DNA of 64,000 nt from Dictyobacter kobayashii (GTDB lineage: Bacteria > Chloroflexota > Ktedonobacteria > Ktedonobacterales > Ktedonobacteraceae). Shown here one piece after another: positions 8,511-17,830 of the stretch. The notes under the pieces were generated by a model that had not been told where the DNA came from, ran no database searches, and saw only the letters and a program-made list of their open reading frames with translations. The position numbers and the translations under genes were made by a program. The stretch lies in the NCBI RefSeq assembly GCF_003967555.1, contig NZ_BIFS01000002.1, positions 2,604,001-2,668,000 of the forward strand, in the 5' to 3' direction. Each line of letters opens with the position of its first letter. The first letter of the stretch is position 1.

Positions 8511-10071
8511 CTAGCCAAAGAACTTCAGCCTGGACCAGATGTGGGATAGTGAGCCGGAGAATTTTGGTTGTGTGCAGATGGTGACCGGCAACTGGTCCTC
8601 AGCGGCGATACAATAATGGCAGCGATAGGTGTCAACTGTTTTCACACTGCTCCATTCCTGTTGAAGGAATGAGGGCGCTTCTCCGATGGTGATCAACACT
8701 GTTCCGCTGCATTGGCCGGGCCCCCAGAGGTAGTAATTGTTGTGGCCGCTAATGACCGGTGGTAGATGATACGTCGCCCTATAAAAGGTCAGCGCACTCG
8801 CCTCGCCATAGTTGCTGGCGTAGATACATGCCTGAGCGCGCTGACCGGCTGGCAACTGTTGAGTGGCCCTGGCCAGCGTTTGCGCCATCTCCTCCCACCC
8901 AAAGCGATCGCCCAGGTATTGGGGGAAAATTCCCCCGCTATGCTGTCCAGCGCCACCATTGCCTGCGGCAGTTAAAACACTATAGGTATGCTCAAAAGTA
9001 GCTGGTGGCAGCATTGGTAGCGCCATGGGAGCGAACAGCAGCCCACTCAAACTCAGTGCGATAACGTAGGTTCGCTTAAGCCATTTGCGCCAGGCTTGCT
9101 CACAGATGACGGCTCCGCCCGACAGCAGGAACGGATAGGCTGGTGCCAGAAAGTAAGGTTTGGCGTTAGTAATGGTGAAGAGCAGGTAGAGCACAATAAA
9201 GGCCCAGCCCAGCGCCCGATATGCTTTTCCCGCCGAGCTACGAAAGTAGAATATAAGCCCGGCAATGATGAGTGGTAGATTGAATATATTGATGCTCAGC
9301 AATTGATTGAGCAGAAAACTTACAGGCCCCGATCCGATAATCCTCCATAGTGGTGTAGAAAGTCCAGGGTTGGCCAGCCGTGCAGCGCATTCCAAAGTAT
9401 GTAGGGTGAGAAAATCAGGAGCGCGAGCACGCCCCGAGCCAGGGCCAGGGTGAACGAAAAGTGGTGCGCGCCGATGTCAGTAGCAGCCCGATTACCAGGG
9501 CGAAGCCGAAAAAGAGCATGGTCATTTTAGTGAGTAGCCCCAGGCCAGCGATCAAGCCAAAGAGCAGCCAGAGACGAGGTTGCTGCTTTTTGATAATGTG
9601 CATAAAGACAAAAGCGCCCAGAGCCCAGCAGAGCACGTCCGGCAAATCATAGGTGAAAAGAGAGGTTTCAGCCATATATGTCACCGCGACCAGCACGCTT
9701 AGCGCGGCCAGGCACTGGGCAAAGCGTCCTCCTCCCAACGTACGTGCCATATAGCAGCCAGAAAGACCAGGCAGGCACCCATCAATGACGGAAGGATATG
9801 AATGGCCACCAGCGAATCCCGAAGAGGATATGGACCAGGGCCGCCAGCCAGCCAATCAGCGGCGGTTGATCCACATAGCCAAAGGCCAGGTGTTGCCCAT
9901 CGCCATATAATACAGCTCATCGCGGAAATACCCATAGTTATTAGCGCAGAGCAGATGCACACTAAAGTCCAGCAGTGCCAGGTAGCAGAGTAACGCATTC
10001 GTGCTGAACAGTATATCTCGATAAGACAATCTCCCCTGTTTTACAGGCTGTGTTGATTGATATTGCAGCAT
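8511..10071 (-). pseudogene. GT39/PMT-type membrane glycosyltransferase, five frame breaks
   Basis: Fragments in all three minus frames join into one polyprenol-phosphate-sugar-dependent glycosyltransferase. The N-terminus has the family's acidic FRDELYYMAMG motif (the catalytic Asp/Glu loop after TM1), then VDQPPLIGWLAALVH, DSLVAIHILPSLMGA, YMARTLGGG, TKMTMLFFGFALV, then YILWNALHGWPT and AKPYFLAPAYPFLL. Breaks fall at plus-strand 9896-9898, 9818-9820, near 9754, 9432-9435 and 9327-9330; each is repaired by adding one C or G to a run. Adding five bases gives exactly 522 codons from the ATG at 10071, which has AGGGG upstream, so the gene may be intact in the organism. It would transfer a sugar to a lipid or protein on the outer face of the membrane. 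Confidence 0.8.
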
Positions 10072-10279
10072 TATTTTACCCCTGATGGCGAACGACAATC
10101 TTATAAAGCCTGTTTTGAGTATAGATGTAAAAGCGGAAAAGCATGTATGTAGTGTTACCTATCTTAGCCATTCAAAGGTAAGGTCTTTTCCTGCAACAAT
10201 CCAGGCGAGAGATAGCCAGAGGTCACATGACTTCTGGCTATCTCTCTACCACACCCAGGGTTTTGTAATGTTCCTCTTT

Positions 10280-10414
10280 GGCGCTTGCGGCGCCGGGTTG
10301 GGTGTGGAGTGTGTGTGCTGGGCTGCCGCAGCAGCCCAGCACACACACTCCACACAGGAAAGAATGTCCGTTGCATCGCTAGCTTGTGATCTCCCTGCGA
10401 TCTCTGGCGAACAG
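10280..10414. repeat. Family B palindromic repeat, copy B1
   Basis: A small GGCGC-TTGCG-GCGCC hairpin, then GGGTTGGG, then a perfect inverted repeat with 25-bp arms (10302-10326 and 10331-10355, loop CGCA), followed by a tail GAAAGAATG...ATCGCTAGCTTGTGATCTCC that is shared with the array at 56 kb. It fills most of the 10072-10543 gap between the divergent glycosyltransferase and histidine kinase genes. Confidence 0.85.
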
Positions 10415-10543
10415 TAAAAAGTCCTGAACTACATATTGTCTGAAATCGTGCTTATCTGGTATGCTAGGCTATAGCAGTAGAACATAGTATCTGGCTGATA
10501 ATTTGGGCACTTCCATTGCTCTATTCAGATAAATGAGAAGACC

Positions 10544-11839
10544 ATGCAAACAGATTTCCATGCAGTGCGAGGGAGACAAGATCGACCAGCAATGTCGCTG
10601 GCCCGCTGGCTGATGCCCCGCCCCTTTTACCTGGTCTCGACGGGTTTCTATCTAAGCGTGCTGCTACCATTTCTGGTCTACTTCGTATCGGGTCAGAAAT
10701 ATCAGGGAGAGTGGTGGCGGATGATTTTGATGGGTGGGGCCGTTTTATTCTTATTGGGGCTGGATCGTCTGGAATTTCGCTTATATGGAGAGGATACTCC
10801 ACACAAGGCGGCTATTATTCTTATAGTCTTGAGGATGGTAATATACGAGGCGATTGCCTGGCTGGATGGTGCCGCGTTTTCTCCCACCCTGGCGGTTTTC
10901 ATCCCGCTACTGGGGTATTGGTATTTTGGAGCTGTGGTTGCCTCCCTGCTGGCCGGCCTGGCCTGTGTGGACTATATCCTGCACCACCTGCTAGACGTGC
11001 CTGGCTGGTTATACAATCCCTATGAAATTCATGATAGTATCCTGTTCGGTATCCTCTTGTTTTTAGCCCTGGCGGTCGTGCATGTTCTAATGAAAGAGAA
11101 AGCCAGCCGCCTGCGCAGCGAGGGCTTATTGATAGCTTTAGAGGAGGCGCATCGGCAGCAGGGGGAGGCCCATCGCCAGTTGCAGGTCTATGCCGAGCAG
11201 GTAGAAGAACTGGCCACCATGCGGGAACGCAATCGCCTGGCGCGTGATATCCATGATAGCCTGGGTCACTATCTCACCATCATCAATGTACAACTGGAGA
11301 AGTCTCTTTCTTTCCAGGATCGCGATCGCCAGCAGGCCGAGCAGGCCACCCTGGCAGCCAAGCGTATGGCCAGCGAAGCTCTCCAGGATGTTCGGCGTTC
11401 GGTGAGTACCCTGCGTGAACATTCAGAAACGTTCCTTTTCATGCCGGCTGCCACAGAGCTAGTGGAACGTTTGCGTTCCAGGCAATTAGAACTGGAGCTT
11501 ATCATTACTGGCAATGAAGTCAGCTACTCGCGCCAGGTGCAACTGACCCTCTACCGGGTGCTGCAGGAGGGCCTGACCAATATGCAGAAACATGCTGGTG
11601 AGTGTAGCGCGCAGATCCTGATTTGTTTTGATGAAACTGTTGCCACCCTGCGCATCCAGGATACTGGTCGTGGTTTTGATCCACACACCCTGGCAGCTTT
11701 ATTGCCAGGCCGCGCCAGCAATTACGGGCTGCAAGGCGCACGTGAGCGTCTGGAACTAATTGGAGGTAGCCTGCAGATAGAGAGTATGCCTGGTGAGGGC
11801 ACCTGTATCCTGGCATCAATTCCTAGAGCATTTTCCTGA
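10544..11839 (+). CDS. NarL-type membrane sensor histidine kinase
   Basis: A 431-aa kinase. The N-terminal half (residues about 20-185) holds four to six TM helices, including FYLSVLLPFLVYFVSG and SILFGILLFLALAVVHVLM, with no extracellular sensor domain of note. A coiled-coil linker rich in Glu/Gln (GLLIALEEAHRQQGEAHRQL) leads to a HisKA_3 dimerisation domain whose phospho-acceptor is in ARDIHDSLGHYLT, then a HATPase_c domain with LQEGLTNMQKHA (N-box), DTGRGFDP (G1) and YGLQGARERLELIGG (G2). The response regulator follows 47 bp downstream, so the two form a cognate pair. The signal is unknown; the membrane-embedded input resembles DesK/LiaS-like kinases. Confidence 0.93.
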   Translation: MQTDFHAVRGRQDRPAMSLARWLMPRPFYLVSTGFYLSVLLPFLVYFVSGQKYQGEWWRMILMGGAVLFLLGLDRLEFRLYGEDTPHKAAIILIVLRMVIYEAIAWLDGAAFSPTLAVFIPLLGYWYFGAVVASLLAGLACVDYILHHLLDVPGWLYNPYEIHDSILFGILLFLALAVVHVLMKEKASRLRSEGLLIALEEAHRQQGEAHRQLQVYAEQVEELATMRERNRLARDIHDSLGHYLTIINVQLEKSLSFQDRDRQQAEQATLAAKRMASEALQDVRRSVSTLREHSETFLFMPAATELVERLRSRQLELELIITGNEVSYSRQVQLTLYRVLQEGLTNMQKHAGECSAQILICFDETVATLRIQDTGRGFDPHTLAALLPGRASNYGLQGARERLELIGGSLQIESMPGEGTCILASIPRAFS

Positions 11840-11886
11840 GCCAGTATGAATATCGATCGCGGTAGATATATTAAGGGATAAAATGT

Positions 11887-12606
11887 ATGGATGGCCAACA
11901 ACATGAACGAGATAGAGCGGTACGCGTGCTCATTGTTGATGATCAGCAATTGATGCGCGAAGGGATCGCCTCTCTGTTGAGTATTCAGGATGGCATTGAG
12001 GTGATTGGGACCGCCGCCAATGGACAGGAAGCATTAGAGCGTGCCCTGCTTGAGCGGCCGCAGGTCATCCTGATGGATGTACGTATGCCGGTGATGGATG
12101 GGGTGCAGGCCACCATGAAGATTCGTCTGCAGCTTCCTGATTGTAAAATTCTGATGTTGACCACCTTTGACGATGAGGAATACGTGTTTGAAGCCTTGCG
12201 CGTGGGAGCCAGTGGTTACTTACTCAAAGATATTCCCGCCCACGACCTGGCGCAGGCAGTGCAGGCGGTGCAGCGCGGTATCTATCAGCTAGATGCAGTT
12301 GTCATGAGCCGAGTGATGACTGGTTTGCAAGCCTCAAAGACAAAGATTACTGCCCCCGATCCCGCCGGAGCCGCGAAAGAGCCGTCCAATCATCCTGCTA
12401 AATCCTGGTCACAGACTGGATTGACTGAGCGTGAAATCGAGGTGTTGCGCCAGATCGCACAGGGCGCTACCAATCGAGAAATTGCCATAAGGCTGGTAAT
12501 CAGCGAAGGAACGGTCAAAAATCATATCTCGAATATCCTCAGTCGCCTGGGCTTGCGCGATCGGACCCAGGCCGCCCTGTATGCTCGTGAACACTCGTTG
12601 CTGTAG
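11887..12606 (+). CDS. NarL/FixJ-family response regulator
   Basis: A 239-aa DNA-binding response regulator. The receiver domain (residues about 15-130) has the acidic pair in VLIVDDQQLMREG, the phospho-acceptor Asp in ILMDVRMPVMDG, the LTTFDDEEYVF segment and the conserved Lys in SGYLLKD. A linker rich in Ala/Pro/Ser leads to a LuxR-type HTH (about 175-239) with LTEREIEVLRQIAQGATNRE and EGTVKNHISNILSRLGL. It is transcribed with the upstream kinase and closed by a strong hairpin terminator. Targets cannot be read from the window; efflux pumps are nearby but on separate transcripts. Confidence 0.94.
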   Translation: MDGQQHERDRAVRVLIVDDQQLMREGIASLLSIQDGIEVIGTAANGQEALERALLERPQVILMDVRMPVMDGVQATMKIRLQLPDCKILMLTTFDDEEYVFEALRVGASGYLLKDIPAHDLAQAVQAVQRGIYQLDAVVMSRVMTGLQASKTKITAPDPAGAAKEPSNHPAKSWSQTGLTEREIEVLRQIAQGATNREIAIRLVISEGTVKNHISNILSRLGLRDRTQAALYAREHSLL

Positions 12607-12615
12607 GTTTATCCG

Positions 12616-12671
12616 AATGTCTATGAAGAAAGCCACCCAGGCTATTCTGGGTGGCTTTCTTCATAGACATT
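12616..12671. terminator. Bidirectional terminator between response regulator and MFS gene
   Basis: A perfect inverted repeat with 25-bp arms (12616-12640 and 12647-12671) and a 6-nt loop GCTATT, containing GCCACCCAG/CTGGGTGGC with A- and T-rich outer halves. It sits between two convergent genes and can serve both. Confidence 0.92.
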
Positions 12672-12676
12672 GATAG

Positions 12677-14187
12677 TTATTGCAGACTGGCATTCTTAGA
12701 ACCAGGGAGTGAACCTGCCTCCTCTTGCTGGGAAGACTGGTCTCCTTCAGCCGAGAGTGGTTGCGCGATGTTTTCTAGCGATTTTCCTTCGGCATCAATG
12801 CCAAAGAAGATAGCCACGATACCGGCGGCGACCATCAGGACCGCACCAAGTAAGAAGCCGTAGAAAACGATCCAGGTACTATGGGTCTGGATCAAGAAGC
12901 CGAAGAAGAGAGGTGTTAAAGAACCTCCCACTGCCGTTCCGATCGCATAGAAGAACGCAATCGCCATCGCACGCGTCTCCAGGGGGAAGATCTCACTGAC
13001 CGTCAGGTAGGCCGAGCTGGCACCTGATGAGGCAAAGAAGAAGACGATCGACCAGCAGATGGTCAGGGTCAGTGCGTTCAAGATACCCTGGGCAAAGAGC
13101 CAGCCGGTGATGGCAAAGAGTACACCAGAGATGATGTAGGTAGAACTAATCATCTTGCGGCGGCCCACCGTATCAAAGAGGCGTCCAAGTGTTAGCGGAC
13201 CCACAATATTGCCAATGGCGAAGGCAATCATGTAGAAGGGCACACTGCTGTTCGGCACTTTCATAAAGGTGGTAAAGATCAAACCGTAAGAGAAGGTGAT
13301 CGCATTGTAGAGGAAGGCCTGTCCGATCATCAATGAGAAACCCAGCAATGAGCGCTTGGGATACGTCTTGATCATGGTTTTGGCGATCTGCCCAAAGGTG
13401 ACCGTACCCTGTGGCCGGATGCTCAGCTTTCCCTCTGGCTCAGGTAGCTTATCCAGCTTACCCTCATGCATGACCTTTTGTTCTATTTCAGAGACCACCT
13501 GATCGGCCTCATCGAAGCGCCCATGCATCATCAGCCAGCGTGGACTCTCGGGTACAAAGCGTCGTACCAGCAGGATACCTAATCCCAGGATGGCACCCAG
13601 GGCAAAGGTCAGACGCCAGCCCAGGTTAACCGGGAAGATGGCCGGACTGAGCAACACGCCTGTGAGGGCCGCTCCAAAGGCTGTGCCGACCCACCATGTA
13701 CTGTTGATCACGATATCTGTCCAGCCGCGTGCACGGCCGGGATCAGCTCATCAACGGCTGAGTTGATAGCTGCATATTCGCCGCCAATGCCAGCGCCAGT
13801 GATAAAGCGGCAGATGATAAACCAGTAAAAGTTGAAGGAAAATGCCGTTGCTATCGTCGCAATCAGGTAAAGCGACAGAGTAAGCATGAATAATTTTTTG
13901 CGGCCCCACTTATCGGTCAAACGACCAAAGACAAGGGCGCCAACAACTGCACCAATCAGATATGTCGTACCTGCGCCTGTCACCTGAACATCGGACAAAT
14001 TCAAGGTCTGTGGCTCTTTTAGCACACTGGCAATCGAACCAACAATAGTAACCTCAAGCCCGTCCAGAATCCAGGTAATGCCCAGCGCTACAACTACCAG
14101 CCAATGCCAGCGACTCCAGGGAAGTCGATCCATCCTGGCCGGGACGTCTGTTTCGACTGCATCAGTCGTTTGAGTCGTCTCATTCAT
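12677..14187 (-). CDS. MFS transporter, sugar/metabolite porter type, with one frame break
   Basis: Two frames join into one 12-TM major facilitator protein of 503 aa. The N-terminal part (to residue about 150) has ITWILDGLEVTIVGS, the loop 2-3 motif FGRLTDKWGRKKLF, and ITGAGIGGEYAAINSAVDELIPA; the C-terminal part continues from INSTWWVGTAFGA, with RRFVPESPRWLMM (the PESPRWL motif of sugar/organic-acid porters) and LGRLFDTVGRRKM. The break is at 13735-13736, where the expected PARARGWTDIVINS is restored by adding one G/C. I use the ATG at 14187 (GGAG about 12 bases upstream). It is divergent from a second MFS gene; substrate unknown. Confidence 0.85.
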
Positions 14188-14322
14188 GATTATATGGCTC
14201 CATTGCGCTATCAAGATGATGAAGAGAATAAGTGATGCAACGTTTTAATAAATTACTGCATCTATAATGTGGGTGTAGGTAGAGCTTAACTACACTACTT
14301 GGACTAAATGGATGTGTCTATT

Positions 14323-14336
14323 TTATCTATAGATAA
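14323..14336. promoter_or_regulatory. TTATC-N4-GATAA box 1
   Basis: TTATCTATAGATAA, embedded in a longer perfect 20-bp palindrome (14320-14339). It lies about 136 bp upstream of the minus-strand MFS start and is a candidate operator; two more boxes of the same form follow at 14566 and 14687. Confidence 0.6.
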
Positions 14337-14415
14337 AATGTTCCCACGTGCTTGGTATACGTAGTACAACTTATGAGCGGTTTCAAATTCAACAATTTTT
14401 ATATCCATTCTTTCT

Positions 14416-14500
14416 AGTGTGATGTGTGCGTGGTGAGCGGCCGCAGGCGCCCACCACGCACACATCACACTCCCAACCCGGCGCCGCAGGCGTCAAAGAG
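14416..14500. repeat. Family B palindromic repeat, copy B2 (reverse orientation)
   Basis: Inverted repeat with 20-bp perfect outer arms (14416-14435 and 14452-14471) around a GC-rich centre (GAGCGGCCGCAGGCGCC), followed by TCCCAACCCGGCGCCGCAGGCG, the reverse complement of the GGCGCC...GGGTTGGG head seen in copies B1 and B3. Confidence 0.8.
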
Positions 14501-14535
14501 GGACATGAAAAAGCTTTGCAGGCGAACATTCGAAC

Positions 14536-14564
14536 TTGACAATTGGTGAGGCAGGCCTTATATT
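14536..14564 (+). promoter_or_regulatory. Sigma-70-type promoter of the EmrB-like MFS gene
   Basis: TTGACA at 14536-14541 and TATATT at 14559-14564 are separated by 17 bp, close to the ideal housekeeping promoter. It points at the MFS gene starting at 14713 and is followed immediately by an operator-like box. Confidence 0.7.
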
Positions 14565-14565
14565 T

Positions 14566-14579
14566 TTATCGCTTGATAA
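14566..14579. promoter_or_regulatory. TTATC-N4-GATAA box 2, next to the promoter
   Basis: TTATCGCTTGATAA starts two bases after the -10 element, covering the expected transcription start, the classic place for a repressor site. Confidence 0.65.
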
Positions 14580-14686
14580 AAAATTGATCAGTAAGAGAGT
14601 ACCCAGATAGTAGAGCATGCACGTCTTTCTTACGTACATTAAACCGTGCTCTTTGTATGATCTAATCATTTATTTTTATGTTTTAT

Positions 14687-14700
14687 TTATCAACTGATAA
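14687..14700. promoter_or_regulatory. TTATC-N4-GATAA box 3, abutting the SD
   Basis: TTATCAACTGATAA ends directly before the GGAGC Shine-Dalgarno of the MFS gene at 14713. Binding here could block transcription or hide the ribosome site. Confidence 0.6.
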
Positions 14701-14712
14701 GGAGCAAGCACC

Positions 14713-16275
14713 ATGGAGGCGAATGCGAATTTATCGCAGCCATCTCAAAGCGCGAACGATCCTGGTTATAAATGGCGTGTGCTCGCGACCGTTGTAACTG
14801 GTCTTTTTATGGTCATCCTGGACTCAACCGTCATTAATGTCGCCCTGAAGACCTTGCAGCAGCATTATTCGGTCTCCACCAGCGAGGCCCAGTGGGTTAT
14901 CAGCCTGTATACACTGGCATTGGGTATTGCCACGCCGCTCTCAGGCTTTCTGGGTGATCGCTTTGGTATTAAGCGCATCTATCTGAGCGGGCTGGTCTTG
15001 TTTGTAGTGGGTTCAATCCTGTGTGGCCTTGCGCCGTCACTGACCTTGCTGATTGCCGCGCGTGCTATTCAAGGTATCGGTGGTGGTATCTCTTTGCCGT
15101 TGGGTACCGCCCTGCTATTCCGCGCCTTTCCGCCGCGTGAACGTGGAGCCGCCTTTGGTATCTTTGGTATTGTACTGGTCTTTGCCCCTGCCATTGGCCC
15201 GCTCCTGGGCGGCTGGCTGGTCGACAACAACCTGTTGTCCTGGATCTTCTTTTTGAATATCCCGATTGGTATCATCGGCCTGACTATCGGTACCCTCTTC
15301 TTACATGAAGCCCCGGGTTCAGCGAAAATTCGGGCTGACATTCCGGGTATCATCCTCTCGGCGCTGGGTTTTGGCGCGATCCTGTTTGCTACCTCAATCG
15401 CTGGTGAGCAAGGTGCGGGCTGGACCGATATACGCGTTATTGCGGGCCTGGTGATCGGCCTGCTGGCCCTGGCCCTCTTTGCTGTGGTTGAGTTGCGCTC
15501 GCCCGATCCTTTGCTGGACCTGCGCCTGTATGGAATTCCTAGCTTTGCGATTGCCAACGTCGCCAGTATGGTTGGTACCATCGCCCTCTTTGGTGCTGAG
15601 TTCCTGTTACCGCTCTACCTGCAGATCTTGCGCGGCCAGACCGCCTTCCAGGCTGGATTGATCCTGTTGCCCCTGGCGATTGCTTCGGCCTTCTCCAGTT
15701 TTATCAGTGGCCGGATCACCGACCGCATCGGTCCCCGTGTGCCGATCGTCATTGGTTTCTTGCTGATTGCTTATAATACTTTTCAGCTCTCAGAGATCAC
15801 TATAGATACAAGTATCAATTTCATCATCTTCTTGCTGGTCCTGCGTGGTATCGCGGTCGGCTTGATCATCCAGAATAGCCAGGTGGCGGCCCTGCTCGAT
15901 GTACCCATGGCGCGCCTCAATCGTGCCACGCCACTGGTCCAGGCCACACGCCAGACCATGCAATCGATCGGCGTTGCCGTGCTGGCCACTATCCTGACCA
16001 GCGCCATTACACTAAGTATGCCCAGGAATATCCCGAGTGGCGCCGACCTCTCGAAGCTGCCACCGGCTGTACGCCAGGCGGCCCTGAACGGCATCCACCA
16101 GTTCCAGAATCAGTACATTACCGGCCTGCAGCATGCCTACCTGGCCACCTTTGCGATTGCCGTCGTCGCCATCTTACTCTCGCTCTTCCTCCCTGGCTGG
16201 CCTGGCAAATACCAGACCTCGTCCAAAAAAGCAGCTCCTGCCGTCGAGCAGCCAATGCCAACCGAGGTCGCTTAA
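14713..16275 (+). CDS. DHA2-family (EmrB/QacA-like) 14-TM drug efflux transporter
   Basis: A 520-aa MFS protein of the 14-TM drug:H+ antiporter family. Motif A is present as LSGFLGDRFGIKRIYL, motif C-like sequence as GIVLVFAPAIGPLLGGWLVD, and the TM1 motif D1 as TGLFMVILDSTVINVALKTL. The C-terminus ends in a basic/Ser/Pro tail after a last TM with LATFAIAVVAILLSLFL. GGAGCAAGCACC precedes the ATG. Its promoter and operator-like boxes suggest ligand-induced expression by an unseen repressor. Likely exports lipophilic or cationic toxic compounds; substrate not determinable. Confidence 0.93.
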   Translation: MEANANLSQPSQSANDPGYKWRVLATVVTGLFMVILDSTVINVALKTLQQHYSVSTSEAQWVISLYTLALGIATPLSGFLGDRFGIKRIYLSGLVLFVVGSILCGLAPSLTLLIAARAIQGIGGGISLPLGTALLFRAFPPRERGAAFGIFGIVLVFAPAIGPLLGGWLVDNNLLSWIFFLNIPIGIIGLTIGTLFLHEAPGSAKIRADIPGIILSALGFGAILFATSIAGEQGAGWTDIRVIAGLVIGLLALALFAVVELRSPDPLLDLRLYGIPSFAIANVASMVGTIALFGAEFLLPLYLQILRGQTAFQAGLILLPLAIASAFSSFISGRITDRIGPRVPIVIGFLLIAYNTFQLSEITIDTSINFIIFLLVLRGIAVGLIIQNSQVAALLDVPMARLNRATPLVQATRQTMQSIGVAVLATILTSAITLSMPRNIPSGADLSKLPPAVRQAALNGIHQFQNQYITGLQHAYLATFAIAVVAILLSLFLPGWPGKYQTSSKKAAPAVEQPMPTEVA

Positions 16276-16295
16276 TAGCGCCCCTGCGCAGTATG

Positions 16296-16330
16296 AAATG
16301 GTCGTTGGATTTATCTCCAACGACCATTTT
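16296..16330 (+). terminator. Rho-independent terminator of the DHA2 transporter gene
   Basis: Perfect 14-bp arms AAATGGTCGTTGGA / TCCAACGACCATTT (16296-16309, 16316-16329) with a 6-nt loop and a following T-rich tail, 20 bp after the stop codon. Confidence 0.85.
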
Positions 16331-16486
16331 CTTCCATCGATCGCGCACTTTTCTTCCCTCCTTGCACCGGTCCCTTACAAATTTGGCTCTCCGTCTTTTG
16401 GGGGGAAAGCGGGGTGCAGGGGCGGCAGCCCCTGACGGAGCGCGATGGCAGGCATGCTGGGGGCATGCCAGTCCTCGCAACTCTCC

Positions 16487-16517
16487 CTCTCCGTCCTTCC
16501 CCCGGAAGGACGGAGAG
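16487..16517. repeat. Family D palindrome, copy 1
   Basis: A 31-bp palindrome beginning CTCTCCGTCCTTCC and ending GGAAGGACGGAGAG. An identical 31-bp sequence lies at 57100-57130 in unrelated surroundings. Confidence 0.85.
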
Positions 16518-16674
16518 TCACAAATTTTCTCTTTGATGCAGTCATATTATGTTTTTTCTAGCCATAGATTTTTAGTTATGAGAGAAGATACAATACATAG
16601 GAATGCTTCTCGTGCTTGTGCTTGGGAAGAACTCTCATAGTTGTGCTCCCAGACGAAGAAAGAAACCTGCCTTC

Positions 16675-17775
16675 ATGACACAAAGGATCTATTTAATTGG
16701 AGCTGGCATGATTGCGCGCACACATGCCGCCGCCATCAAAGGTTTGCCCGCCGCCGAAGATATCCAGCTGGCCGTCGCCGATCCTAATGCGGCTATGCTG
16801 GCCGCTTTTACCAAACAGTTCCCCCACGCTCAAACCTTTGCTGATGCCGCTACTATGCTGGCTGAACCTGCCGCTGAAAATGATATTGTGGTAATTGCGA
16901 CGCCGCCATTTACCCACTATGAACTGGCCTGTGCCGCCTTGAGGACCGGGCGCCATGTACTCTGTGAGAAACCACTGGCCATGGATCGAGCAGAGGCTCG
17001 TGCTATGCTGGCGCTGGCGCGGGAACAGCAACGCCTGCTCGGCTGTTGTAGCGTGCGCTATTTTGGCTGGTCTCCATTTGAGGAGACGCGCCGCCTGTTG
17101 CGAGAAGAGATCCTGGGTCATATCTATCATGTGCGTTTTACTTTTCTTGAGCAACGCAATCGGCCTGGCATCGAATATCAGCCTGAAACCCACTGGTTCC
17201 TGGATCAAGCCAAATGCGGTGGCGGCACCTTGATGGATCGCGCCCCCTACGAATTTAGCCTCCTCAATCGGCTCTTCCAGCCCCTGCGTATTGATGTCCT
17301 CAACGCCTGGCTGAGCGATCCTGTTACCGCGCTCTCGTTGCCGGATAGTGTCGTCAACGATGTCGAGCAACATGCGGGCGCCACCCTGCGCTATCATTTG
17401 CAGGACGGCTCCAACTTTATTATGAGCTACGAGCGAGCCTCTGGCACCCATAGTACGGAGCGGGCTGATATTGAGATAAGTGGTCTCAATGGAGCGATAC
17501 GCTGGGACTGGCCGAGCTTAAGAGCCAGAAAATTTCTGGCCCATACGTATGATCGCCATGGGCAGGCCGAAACAAAGACGATCTCCTTCGCCACATCTTA
17601 TCAAGGACATGTGCCCTTCCTGGAGAAGCCGCTCCACTACTTCTACCAGCGCGTACACGGCCAGGACTCGCCGGCTGTAGTTAATGAGCAGGCCGTCTTC
17701 AACTTCTCCTGCGTTCGGGCCATCTACGACTGCGCCAATACACAGCAGCCACAAACGGTGGCCTGGGGAGAATAA
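16675..17775 (+). CDS. Gfo/Idh/MocA-family NAD(P)-dependent oxidoreductase
   Basis: A 366-aa oxidoreductase. The Rossmann motif IYLIGAGMIARTHAAAI is at residues 5-21, followed by DIVVIATPPFTHYELA and the family hallmark HVLCEKPLAM (EKP, near residue 98). The C-terminal alpha/beta domain carries GGGTLMDRAPYEFSLLNRLF, in place of the usual GGG-L-D-G-H motif, and is expected to bind a sugar or cyclitol. The ATG at 16675 is chosen because the Rossmann strand follows at once; a start at 16603 would add 24 unconserved residues. It is a single gene closed by a palindromic terminator. Substrate unknown. Confidence 0.9.
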   Translation: MTQRIYLIGAGMIARTHAAAIKGLPAAEDIQLAVADPNAAMLAAFTKQFPHAQTFADAATMLAEPAAENDIVVIATPPFTHYELACAALRTGRHVLCEKPLAMDRAEARAMLALAREQQRLLGCCSVRYFGWSPFEETRRLLREEILGHIYHVRFTFLEQRNRPGIEYQPETHWFLDQAKCGGGTLMDRAPYEFSLLNRLFQPLRIDVLNAWLSDPVTALSLPDSVVNDVEQHAGATLRYHLQDGSNFIMSYERASGTHSTERADIEISGLNGAIRWDWPSLRARKFLAHTYDRHGQAETKTISFATSYQGHVPFLEKPLHYFYQRVHGQDSPAVVNEQAVFNFSCVRAIYDCANTQQPQTVAWGE

Positions 17776-17780
17776 AAAAA

Positions 17781-17810
17781 GCGAAGGGGAAGCAGCTGCT
17801 TCCCCTTCGC
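17781..17810. terminator. Bidirectional terminator, Gfo/Idh gene and catalase
   Basis: A 30-bp perfect palindrome (GCGAAGGGGAAGCAG and its complement) preceded by seven A residues, so that it has a T-run for the minus-strand catalase transcript. It sits between two convergent genes. Confidence 0.92.
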
Positions 17811-17830
17811 CTGTGTGTTGTTTATGGTTC

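Larger units (their letters stand above)
14188..14535. other. Intergenic region between divergent MFS genes, left part
   Basis: Contains the upstream region of the minus-strand MFS gene, one TTATC-N4-GATAA box and the B2 palindromic repeat. No gene is seen. Confidence 0.6.
16276..16674. other. Intergenic region with terminator and GC-rich hairpins
   Basis: Holds the terminator at 16296-16329, several GC-rich hairpins around 16400-16470 (for example GGGGC...GCCCC and GGCATGC...GCATGCC), and the palindrome at 16487-16517. No gene is seen; the right end should carry the promoter of the Gfo/Idh gene. Confidence 0.6.

Noticed and set aside
7444..10071. Programmed frameshifting as the explanation of the multiple breaks
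   Set aside because: No consistent slippery heptamer and too many sites; loss in G/C runs explains most of them better.
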